Source: JACVRW01 sp963771715
GTDB taxonomy: Bacteria > Actinomycetota > Thermoleophilia > Solirubrobacterales > Thermoleophilaceae
NCBI GenBank assembly: GCA_963771715.1
Contig: CAVYUQ010000016.1
Location: 127,081 to 191,080, forward strand
Direction of reading: 5' to 3'
DNA length: 64,000 nucleotides
Made by a program: the position numbers and the translations under genes. The notes below the pieces were generated by a model. That model did not search any database, was not told where the DNA came from, and saw nothing but the letters and a program-made list of their open reading frames with translations. This document shows positions 55,769 through 64,000 of this stretch, one piece after another (position 1 is the first letter of the stretch; every line of letters begins with the position of its first letter).

Positions 55769-55786
55769 ATTGACTGACCAGTCAAT
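55769..55786. promoter_or_regulatory. TetR-type operator, perfect 18-bp inverted repeat
   Basis: ATTGACTG AC CAGTCAAT: two perfect eight-base arms around a two-base centre, with outer TCCCAG / CTGGGA arms continuing the symmetry. It lies 26 bases upstream of the nitrilase start and just downstream of TACACT on the minus strand (a possible -10 box). The TGACTGnnCAGTCA type resembles operators of fatty-acid-responsive TetR proteins. Autoregulation by the TetR gene of the same operon is inferred. Confidence 0.75.
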
Positions 55787-55798
55787 CTGGGAGTGTAC

Positions 55799-57139
55799 CT
55801 AGGGCTCGAACGCGTACGAGGAGCCGCGCTTCAGGAAGCGTGACTTCATGCGCCCGCGGCTGTCCTTCTGGCGGGCGGCCACGAGATCCTCGACCATCTG
55901 CATGTGCGTCCTCCGGTCGTCGGTGCCGCACACCTCCACACTGCTGTTGAACCACAGCTTGAAGGGGCCGTCGGCGCCGGCGTGCGTGCCGCGCGCCCGT
56001 GGTTCGAGGCGGGAGTCGATGATCCGGTTCAGAACGTCCTTCTCCGGGTTGTGGTGGTCGCCGTTGCCGCACAGCACGTAGTGGTCGGCGGTCACCCGGC
56101 GGCAGAAGTCCGCCTTGACGTTCGCCGTGGCGCCGTGGTGCTGGACCTTCAGCACGTCCACGTGGATCCCCTCCCCCGGCTTGAGCACCCCGGCGCGCTC
56201 GAGACCCTCCACGATGTCCTCCCCCGCGCCGTCGCCCGTGAGGAGCACCCTCTTCCCGCCCTCCTCGGCCAGCAGCATCAGCGACGCGAGGTTGGGCTCG
56301 GTGATCCCGGCGCGCTTGGGGACGACGCTCATGCTGAGCCGGTCGCTGAACTCACGTGCCCGCTCCTGGGTCGCCATGTTGAAGCCCGCCACGTCGCCCG
56401 TCTCGAGGCGCTTCGCGTCGTCGCGCATGTCCTCGACGACCTTCTCCAGCTTGCCCTCGTTCTTGACGTCGGAGACCCAGTCGGCCCACCACTTGCGCAG
56501 CCGCTGAAGGTGGTCCTGGTGCGGGCCGATGACGGTGAGCTTCAGCGAGCCGATCCTGATCGGGCGCTGGCCGTCGCGGGCCATCGCGAGCTTCTTGCCG
56601 AACTCCTTGTTGAGAGGGATGTCGAGCTGATCCGCGCCGACGCGATGTGACACACGCAAGGCTGAGGTGACGCCCGTGACGAGCTCGCGCATCCGGGCTG
56701 CCTCCTCGAGGTCGGCCGAGCGAGGCGAGGCCTCGAACAGCGCGGCGCTGGCAGCCAGCGCGTCCTCGATGGGGCCCGTGTTCTTGTCGAGCTGCATGTG
56801 GAACGCGTTGTGCCAGATGCCGCCGATCTCGGGCGGGCGCGGCACCTTGGGCCGCTTGGCATTGGGGTTCTTGGCCACCTTGTCCTGGAAGTCGAAGGTA
56901 CGCCACTCGAGCTCGTCGCTCAGGAGCTTCAGGACTCCCCCGATGTGGTCGTCGTCGATGTGCGAGACGTACAGGAGGTCGATCGGCTGCTTCTGGTCGC
57001 GGAGCCTGCCGAGCGCGGGCGCCACGTGGTCTCGGTAGGCGTCGTCCATCCCGCCGTCGACCAGCACGCGGTTCTTGCCGTCCGCGCTCGTCACGAGCAG
57101 GCAGTCGCCACTGCTGGCCTGGAAGACGTCGATTCTCAC
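55799..57139 (-). CDS. metallo-beta-lactamase-fold hydrolase, ComEC-like type (paired with subtilase)
   Basis: 446 residues. The metal motif is SHIDDDHIGG (His60, Asp62, Asp64, His65): the second His of the usual HxHxDH is Asp, as in a subgroup of MBL proteins related to the ComEC domain. Later metal ligands lie in LLTGDGAGED and VQHHGAT. An insert of about 170 helical residues sits between the first two. No signal peptide, so cytoplasmic. It begins inside the stop of a subtilase gene (ATGA), and the pair appears to be an independent two-gene operon. Substrate unknown. Confidence 0.85.
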   Translation of the reverse strand: MRIDVFQASSGDCLLVTSADGKNRVLVDGGMDDAYRDHVAPALGRLRDQKQPIDLLYVSHIDDDHIGGVLKLLSDELEWRTFDFQDKVAKNPNAKRPKVPRPPEIGGIWHNAFHMQLDKNTGPIEDALAASAALFEASPRSADLEEAARMRELVTGVTSALRVSHRVGADQLDIPLNKEFGKKLAMARDGQRPIRIGSLKLTVIGPHQDHLQRLRKWWADWVSDVKNEGKLEKVVEDMRDDAKRLETGDVAGFNMATQERAREFSDRLSMSVVPKRAGITEPNLASLMLLAEEGGKRVLLTGDGAGEDIVEGLERAGVLKPGEGIHVDVLKVQHHGATANVKADFCRRVTADHYVLCGNGDHHNPEKDVLNRIIDSRLEPRARGTHAGADGPFKLWFNSSVEVCGTDDRRTHMQMVEDLVAARQKDSRGRMKSRFLKRGSSYAFEP

Positions 57140-59178
57140 GGCTTGACCTTCGTGCGGTCGTGCCGGTCGCTCGCCACACGCGCCTCCTCCACGCAGCGCG
57201 CCTCATCCAGCCGTCCGGACCCGGCGTCGTTCTTCCACGTGAAGTCCCCACCCGGCAGGGGCGCGGCGGTCCGCTGGATGATCCCGCTCACCTGCGCGCC
57301 GGTGAGCTTCGGGTTCGCGGCGAGCATGAGCCCGACCACGCCGGCCACGTGCGGGCTCGCCATGCTCGTCCCCGTCATCGCCATCCACTGCTTCTTGGGA
57401 TCGGAGTCGAACCCGCGTGCCGCCATGATCTTGGTGCCGGGCGCCGCGATGTCGGGCTTCTGGCGGGCGTCGCGCGTCGGGCCCTGGCTGCTGCTCGGGT
57501 TGATCCGGCGCCCGTCCACGTCGAGGTTGGCGACCGAGACGATGCGGTTGCCGCAGGCGAGCGTGCTGACCGTCGACGAGTCGACGTACGAGTTCTCCGA
57601 GAAGAAGGACGGGTAGACCCATGCGTCGCGCTCGCCGATGCGGCCGATCTTCCGCGGGTCGTCGCGCTCGATCCAGCAGTCGAAGCTGCCCCCGCGCACC
57701 TCGAGCGCGATCAGGCGCACCAGCCACTGTCCGGGCCGGATGCCGATCAGCTCGTCCTCCCGCAGCTGCGGGCTCAGGTAGACCGCGATGTAGTTGTCGC
57801 CGTTGGCCGCGTTGTAGAGCTCGTTGTAGACGCTCAGGAACGAGTGGTCCGGCAGTCGCCGGTTCTCGATGTACTCGCCCGGCTGAATCGCCTCGGTCCA
57901 GTCCATCCCGGGAGGCTTGACCTGCACCGCGAACCGGTCCCCGGGCTCGTACCAGATCTCCATCTCGTTCTCCGAGATGTCCGCGGTCGACGCGTTCCCC
58001 ACAACGGTCCACTCGATGTCGTGGACGAGCTCGCGCGCCGCGAGCCGCCCGCTCGCATGGACGCGTCCAAGGATGAAGCCGATGTCGCCTTCGAACTCGG
58101 CCTTGTCCTGCCCGGCGTTCCCGGCCGCGACGGAGACGCTGCGGCCCGGGACGGTCAGCGCCGCGTCGATCCAGCGGTTGATGGCGCTCGAGGCGTCGTG
58201 CGCGTGCCCGTTCGTGCCCAGGCTGATGTTGATGGACACCGGGCGCGAGCCCGCCACGTCCAGCAGCCAGTCCACCGCGTGCGCGAGCCGGGTCGAGTCG
58301 TAGAAGTTGGTTCGGCGCTCCTCGTCCCCCTCGGGCAGCGATATGAGCACCGCGGCGATGTCGGCCTGACGGGCGACGCCCCGGTTGCCGGCGGCGATGC
58401 TCGCTACGTGGGTCCCGTGCGAGCCCGGGCTCATCTGCGACTGCGGCTCGAGCAGGTACGCCGGAGGGTTGCCCCTCTTCTTGGCCTCCCGGATCGCCAG
58501 GTCCATGTCGGCCTTCTTGATCACCGACCCGTAGCCGAAGTCCGCGGGCGGGTCGTGCATGTCGCCGGCCTGGTCCCAGATGCACTCGAAGCGCGTCTTG
58601 CCGTCCGCGCCGAGGAAATCCTGATGCGTGAAGTCGAACCCGCCCACGTCGATGATGCCGATGAGCACGCCGGCGCCGTGGTGGTGGTCGCGCGCCGTGC
58701 CGAAGCGGCGCACCTTCGTCGTGGGCGCCGTCGCGCCCGTTCCCTCCAGCTTCGGGGTCGGACGGGTCAGGGGCTGGCCGAGCTCGACGCCGAGCGCCCA
58801 GGGCTCGTTGCTCAGCTCGAGCGCCCTCTTCGCGGTGATCTCGACAGTGCGGAGGTTGCCCTTGGCCTGCATGTCGTCGGTCTTGATGTCGAGCGCCTTC
58901 TCCGCCTCGACTCGGCCGGCCGGGTCCTCGGCGATACGGACGAAGACGCTCACCGGCACCTCCGCCGGCACGTTGCGCAGGCTCTTGGGACCGCGAACGG
59001 TCCTCTCCTTGTCCGTCGTCGACGCCTGGGTGCGCTTGGGCGCGAACGCCTCGGCGGTCCTGGGACTGACCTTGATCGCCGCCGCGTGCTCGGCTCGGAG
59101 GGCGCACACCTCCGGGGTCGCGTTGGCGATCATCCGGAGCTTCGGCTCGACCTTGGGATAGGGCGTCTTCCTCGGCAT
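57136..59178 (-). CDS. cytoplasmic-type subtilisin-like (S8) protease (paired with MBL protein)
   Basis: 680 residues. ATG at 59178 has GGGAGGA five bases upstream; no signal peptide or membrane helix follows. Residues 1-160 are an unfamiliar Lys/Pro/Thr-rich N-terminal region. Catalytic Asp177 (IIDVGGFD), His254 (GSHGTHVAS), oxyanion Asn354 (AAGNAG), Ser605 (GTSMASPH). About 200 residues between Asn and Ser form an inserted beta-rich domain. An apparently intracellular subtilase coupled to an MBL enzyme is unusual and suggests regulated proteolysis, for example in stress or defence. Confidence 0.88.
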   Translation of the reverse strand: MPRKTPYPKVEPKLRMIANATPEVCALRAEHAAAIKVSPRTAEAFAPKRTQASTTDKERTVRGPKSLRNVPAEVPVSVFVRIAEDPAGRVEAEKALDIKTDDMQAKGNLRTVEITAKRALELSNEPWALGVELGQPLTRPTPKLEGTGATAPTTKVRRFGTARDHHHGAGVLIGIIDVGGFDFTHQDFLGADGKTRFECIWDQAGDMHDPPADFGYGSVIKKADMDLAIREAKKRGNPPAYLLEPQSQMSPGSHGTHVASIAAGNRGVARQADIAAVLISLPEGDEERRTNFYDSTRLAHAVDWLLDVAGSRPVSINISLGTNGHAHDASSAINRWIDAALTVPGRSVSVAAGNAGQDKAEFEGDIGFILGRVHASGRLAARELVHDIEWTVVGNASTADISENEMEIWYEPGDRFAVQVKPPGMDWTEAIQPGEYIENRRLPDHSFLSVYNELYNAANGDNYIAVYLSPQLREDELIGIRPGQWLVRLIALEVRGGSFDCWIERDDPRKIGRIGERDAWVYPSFFSENSYVDSSTVSTLACGNRIVSVANLDVDGRRINPSSSQGPTRDARQKPDIAAPGTKIMAARGFDSDPKKQWMAMTGTSMASPHVAGVVGLMLAANPKLTGAQVSGIIQRTAAPLPGGDFTWKNDAGSGRLDEARCVEEARVASDRHDRTKVKP

Positions 59179-59250
59179 CTGATCCTCCCTGGCGACGGTA
59201 AACAGGTGGCGCCGAGTGGTCAAGGTTTCTCCGCGAGTTAGCCTCCGCGG

Positions 59251-60045
59251 ATGAGCTCCCTCCCAGTGCGCGGAGCCGCCGTGCGCCGGCTCGGCCTCGC
59301 GCTCCCGCCCGCGCGAATGGCGGCGCTGCGCTCGCGGCGGCCGCTCAAGCGCTGGCGCTACGTGGGGGTCTACCGCGCGGACATGATGCTGTGCGTGGGC
59401 CACGCGCGCGTGGCCGGAGTGCCGCAGCGCTGGTGGGCTGTCGCCCTACCCGACGGCACGCTCGTCGAGGGCCGGCGCGGCGTGCGCCTCGCGGGCGGGC
59501 ACGTCGAGGTGGGCAACGACATCCGGCTCGAGCTCGAGGAGACGGGCGGCGTCGAGGTCGTGTCGCCGCACGGGCGCAGCTACGTCTGGACCCGCAAGCA
59601 GGCGCTCGTCCGGGTGCGCGGCGTCGTGCGGGTGGCCGGCCGCACGTTCGAGCTCGACGGCGACGACGGCTTCATCGACGACTCGGCCGGCTACCACGCC
59701 CGCCACACCGCCTGGCGGTGGTCGGCGGGCCTCGGGCGCACCGACGACGGGCGCCGCGTGGCCTGGAACCTCGTGGACGGCGTGCACGACGGCGACGCCA
59801 GCGAGCGCACGGTTTGGATCGACGGCGAGCCTCACGAGGTGGGGGCGCAGGAGTTCGCGGCGGACCTGTCGAGCGTGGGCGAGCTGCGCTTCAGCGAGTG
59901 GTCGGCGCGGGTCGCGAGCACGAACATCGGGGTGATGCGCAACCGCTACCGGCAGCCTTTTGGCGAGTTCAGCGGCCGGCTCCCGGGCGGTTTGCGACTT
60001 GCCGAGGGTTATGGCGTGATGGAGGAGCATGATGTGCTCTGGTGA
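59251..60045 (+). CDS. DUF2804 family protein
   Basis: 264 residues. FIDDSAGYHARHTAWRWSAG and WNLVDGVHDGDASERTVWID match the DUF2804 family as I know it; the fold resembles lipocalin-like or carotenoid-hydratase-like beta barrels. No signal peptide. Its stop overlaps the start of the capA gene (GTGA). Divergent from the subtilase operon by 72 bases. Confidence 0.75.
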   Translation: MSSLPVRGAAVRRLGLALPPARMAALRSRRPLKRWRYVGVYRADMMLCVGHARVAGVPQRWWAVALPDGTLVEGRRGVRLAGGHVEVGNDIRLELEETGGVEVVSPHGRSYVWTRKQALVRVRGVVRVAGRTFELDGDDGFIDDSAGYHARHTAWRWSAGLGRTDDGRRVAWNLVDGVHDGDASERTVWIDGEPHEVGAQEFAADLSSVGELRFSEWSARVASTNIGVMRNRYRQPFGEFSGRLPGGLRLAEGYGVMEEHDVLW

Positions 60046-61094
60046 GGGAGCTCATCGTGCTGCTCGCCGCGTTCCTCGGCCCCGCCGCCCCCGCGGGCGG
60101 GCCCGCGAGCAGCGGTAGCCCGGACGGGCCCGTGCGGCTGACGGTCGCCGCGTCCGGTGACCTCCTGATCCACACGCCGATAGCCCAGCGGGCGCTCGCG
60201 CTCGGCGGCGGGCGGCGCTACGACTTCGCTCCGCTGTTCGCGCCGGTCAGGGGCCCGATCGCGCGCGCCGACCTCGCGCTCTGCCACGTCGAGACGCCGC
60301 TCGTGCCCGGGCCGGTGCGCGGCTATCCGTCGTTCCGCACGCCGCCCGACCTCGCGCGCTCGATCCGGCGCGTGGGCTGGGACGCGTGCAGCACGGCGTC
60401 CAACCACTCGCTCGATGCGGGCCAGTACGGGGTGGAGACGACGCTGCGGGCGCTCCGCGGCGCGGGCGTGAAGGCCACCGGCACGGCGCGCTCGGCGCGC
60501 GCCCGGCGGCGCACGACGATGCTGGCTGTGAAGGGGGTGAAGGTGGCGCTCCTGTCGTACACCGCGGTCTCGAACGGGCAGGCAGTGCCGCACCCGTGGA
60601 GCGTCAACTGGGCCTCGCCGGGCCCGATCCTGCGCGACGCGCGCCGGGCGCGCCGGCGCGGGGCGCGCATCGTGATCGTGAACCTGCACTGGGGGAGCGA
60701 GTACGTGCAGGCGGTGACGCCGGAGCAGCGCGCGCTCGCGCGGCGGCTCACGCGCTCGCCGGCAATCGACGCGATCGTCGGGCAGCACGCTCACGTGGTG
60801 CAGCCGGTCAGGCGCGTGCGCGGCAAGCCGGTCGTGTTCGGGGAGGGCAACCTGATCTCGAACCAGACGGCGGGCTGCTGCACGGCGGCCGCGCAGGACG
60901 GGCTGATCGCGCTGATCGACTTCGTGGTGAGGCGGGGCCGGCGGGTGCGCGCGCCCCGGATCCGCTACGTGCCGACCTGGGTGCGCCATCCGGACATGAC
61001 CGTCCTGCGCGCCACCCCCGGCTCGGCGTCCTGGAACCGGACCGTGAGCGTCGCGGGGCGGCGTCGCGGGATCGGGCCCGCGGTCGCCCGCTAA
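60042..61094 (+). CDS. CapA family (poly-gamma-glutamate synthesis type) protein
   Basis: 350 residues with a short signal peptide (MRELIVLLAAFLGPAAPAGG). The calcineurin-like metallophosphoesterase-type core of CapA is visible: ASGDLLIHTP, HVETPL, TASNHSLDAGQYG, VNLHWGSEY, VGQHAHVVQP and FGEGNLISNQ. CapA proteins act outside the membrane in capsule polymer synthesis or lipid/wall hydrolysis. No capB or capC is nearby, so a hydrolase role is as likely as capsule synthesis. Confidence 0.85.
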   Translation: MRELIVLLAAFLGPAAPAGGPASSGSPDGPVRLTVAASGDLLIHTPIAQRALALGGGRRYDFAPLFAPVRGPIARADLALCHVETPLVPGPVRGYPSFRTPPDLARSIRRVGWDACSTASNHSLDAGQYGVETTLRALRGAGVKATGTARSARARRRTTMLAVKGVKVALLSYTAVSNGQAVPHPWSVNWASPGPILRDARRARRRGARIVIVNLHWGSEYVQAVTPEQRALARRLTRSPAIDAIVGQHAHVVQPVRRVRGKPVVFGEGNLISNQTAGCCTAAAQDGLIALIDFVVRRGRRVRAPRIRYVPTWVRHPDMTVLRATPGSASWNRTVSVAGRRRGIGPAVAR

Positions 61095-61109
61095 GCCTCA
61101 ACCACCCTC

Positions 61110-61128
61110 AAGGGGGTCTGACCCCCTT
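61110..61128 (+). terminator. hairpin after capA
   Basis: AAGGGGGT and ACCCCCTT form a perfect eight-base-pair stem with a three-base loop, 15 bases after the capA stop and 15 bases before the next gene. No T run follows, so termination may be partial and the dehydrogenase gene may be partly co-transcribed. Confidence 0.5.
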
Positions 61129-61142
61129 TAGGGTTTCCGCGC

Positions 61143-62242
61143 ATGCACATTCGCGCCGCCGTTCTAGAGGAGTTCGCCAACCCGCTCGTCGTGCAGGAGG
61201 TCGAGCTCGAGGGGCCCAAGCCGGGCGAGGTGCTCGTGCGGCTCGCGGCCTGCGGCGTCTGCCACACGGACCTGTACACGGCCAGCGGCGCGGACCCCTC
61301 CGGCTACGCCCCCACGGTGCTCGGCCACGAGGGCGCGGGCGTGGTCGAGGACGTCGGCGAGGGCGTCACGAGCCTCACCCCCGGCGACCACGTCGTCACG
61401 CTCTTCTCGCCGCAGTGCCGCGAGTGCATGCACTGCGTGTCCGACAAGACCAACCTCTGCCTCGCGATCCGCGACCAGCAGAACAAGGGCTACCTGCCCG
61501 ACGGCAGCACCCGGCTGCACCGCGACGGCGGCGAGATTCGTCACTTCATGGGCACGAGCACGTTCGCGGAGGCCACCGTGATGCCCGAGATCGCCCTCGC
61601 GAAGGTGAGCCCCGAGGCGCCGCTCGACGTGATCTGCACGCTCGCCTGCGGCGCGACCACCGGCATCGGCGCGGCGCTCTACATCGCGAAGGTGGAGCCC
61701 GGGTCGACCTGCGTGGTGTTCGGCGCGGGGCTCGTCGGCCTCGGCGCCGTGGCGGGCGCGCGGCTGGCCGGCGCCGAGCGGATCGTGGCCGTGGACCTCT
61801 CGGAGGAGCGGCTCGAGCACGCGCGACAGCAGGGCGCCACCGACACGCTCGTCGGCGGGCCGGACGTGGTCCAGCAGATCCTCGAAATGACCGACGGCTT
61901 CGGCGCCGACTACACCTTCGAGGCCACGGGCCTGGTCTCCGTGATGCGCCAGGCGGTGGAGTCGGCCCGGATGGGCTGGGGCCTCTGCACGATCGCCGGC
62001 GTGGCCGGCAAGGGCGAGCTGCTCGAGGTGGTGCCGCGCTTCCTGATCACAGGCCGCCGCATCGCAGGCGCGTCGTTCGGAGGCGCCAAGGGCCGCGACC
62101 GCGTGCCCGAGCTGGTGGACATCTACATGTCGGGCGACCTCGACCTGGAGTCGCTCGTGACCCGCCGCGTCTCCCTCGACGAGGTGAACGACGCCTTCGA
62201 GGCGATGGAGCGCCAGGAGGGCATCCGGACGGTGATCACCTA

Positions 62243-62246
<4 letters not shown>
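61143..62246 (+). CDS. zinc-dependent alcohol dehydrogenase (class III / NDMA-type family)
   Basis: 367-residue medium-chain dehydrogenase. Catalytic zinc ligands Cys40 (GVCHTD), His62 (GHEGAG) and Cys169 (TLACGATTG); structural zinc Cys92, 95, 98, 106 (QCRECMHCVSDKTNLC). NAD-binding FGAGLVGLGAV. The arrangement fits class III-like enzymes that oxidise primary alcohols or thiol-aldehyde adducts. Its stop shares a CTAG with the convergent CoA transferase gene. Confidence 0.92.
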
Positions 62247-63462
<1,216 letters not shown>

Positions 63463-63466
<4 letters not shown>

Positions 63467-64000
63467 GGTTCCCGCCGGAGCCGCCGAGCAGCCCGCGGCG
63501 CGTAACGTCGGCGTTCGGGGTGCCGAGCAGCTCGCGCGCCTCGTCCACGGTCGCCACCCTCCGGCCGGCGTTCTCCACGATCTCGCGCGCCTTCGCGATC
63601 AGGTCGCCATTGGAGCGCGCCATCTCGCCATCGGGCAGGTAGAAGTTGTCCTCGAGGCCCGCCCTGACGTTGCCGCCGAGCGCGGCGGCGGCCGCTATCA
63701 GACGCCACTGGTCGCGACTGATGCCGATGACCCCCCAGTTGCTCCGCACGTCTGGAATCTGCTCGGACATGTGCGCGAGGTTCTTCGCGTTCGGCCGGAT
63801 GCCGCCCGTCACGCCCATCACGCAGGAGACCTGGAGCGGCTCGGACAGGAGGCCCATGTCGATGAGCGGATCGAGGTTCGCGACGTGCCCGGAGTCGAAG
63901 CATCATGCTCGGGCCGGATGCCGATCTCGTTCATCGCGGTGACGAACTCGATGATCGTGTCGAAGGAGTTCTCGAAGACCGTCTTGAAGACGAAGTCCTT
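63463..64000 (-). CDS. BKACE (DUF849) beta-keto acid cleavage enzyme, 5' end beyond the window, frame-disrupted
   Basis: C-terminal part of a 3-keto-5-aminohexanoate-cleavage-type enzyme, which condenses a beta-keto acid with acetyl-CoA and releases acetoacetate. GVTGGIRPNAKNLAHM, WGVIGISRDQWRLIAAA and ARSNGDLIAKAREI are clear family blocks, and GGNVRAGLEDNFYLPDGE holds the conserved Glu-Asp. Frameshifts near 63903 and close to the 3' end (about 63480) disrupt it; a TGA at 63463 overlapping the CoA transferase start is the likely true stop. Together with the CoA transferase it suggests breakdown of a branched or amino-substituted acid. Confidence 0.82.

Overview
The window comes from a very GC-rich actinobacterium, most likely class Thermoleophilia (Solirubrobacterales or a relative). 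This rests on strong G/C bias at third codon positions, a complete Mce lipid-transport operon, a secreted collagen-like GXY protein with the N-terminal style I know from this lineage, a serine/threonine kinase with an external propeller, and actinobacterial small-membrane-protein families. I see no rRNA, tRNA, CRISPR array, prophage or insertion sequence. Coding density is very high; no stretch over 300 bases lacks a gene, and the longest gap (39432-39693) is filled by palindromic repeats.

Layout. 1-12941 (minus) is one Mce operon: two MlaE/YrbE permeases, an MlaF-type ATPase, six MCE proteins and an MMPL/RND exporter cut by the window edge. 13061-18887 holds a lipoprotein, a small Cys protein, a 1000-residue LuxR-type ATPase regulator, an SDR protein and the start of a DgcA/DgcN-like D-glutamate pair (to 19948). 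20188-29421 (minus) holds a receptor kinase, MetH, a secreted subtilase and a GAF-GGDEF diguanylate cyclase. 29469-36533 holds a glycosyltransferase/flippase-like protein, HemQ, a ferredoxin-NADP reductase, an RDD protein and Ppx/GppA. 36541-40745 holds an FAH-family hydrolase, an ABC1/UbiB kinase, an AlkA-like glycosylase and an ErpA/BolA/CGFS-glutaredoxin Fe-S group. 42707-46339 is a tight operon of two small membrane proteins, ApbE, a ferric-reductase-like cytochrome b, a ferredoxin and an FAD reductase. 46298-55786 carries small proteins, an epimerase, DegV, an AI-2E-type permease, a second flippase-like protein, two sulfotransferases, a small-membrane-protein operon and a nitrilase-TetR operon with its operator. 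55799-59178 is a subtilase/metallo-beta-lactamase pair. 59251-64000 has a DUF2804 protein, CapA, a zinc alcohol dehydrogenase, a CaiB-type CoA transferase and a BKACE enzyme cut by the edge.

Many genes are split by single-base frameshifts although codon bias is intact on both sides. I read these as assembly errors and give whole-gene coordinates with the approximate break points. The most unusual items are a family of 48-bp palindromes (one copy inside a kinase gene), the flavinylation/electron-transfer operon with no visible flavin acceptor, the subtilase-MBL pair, and the fact that nearly all convergent genes overlap tail to tail.
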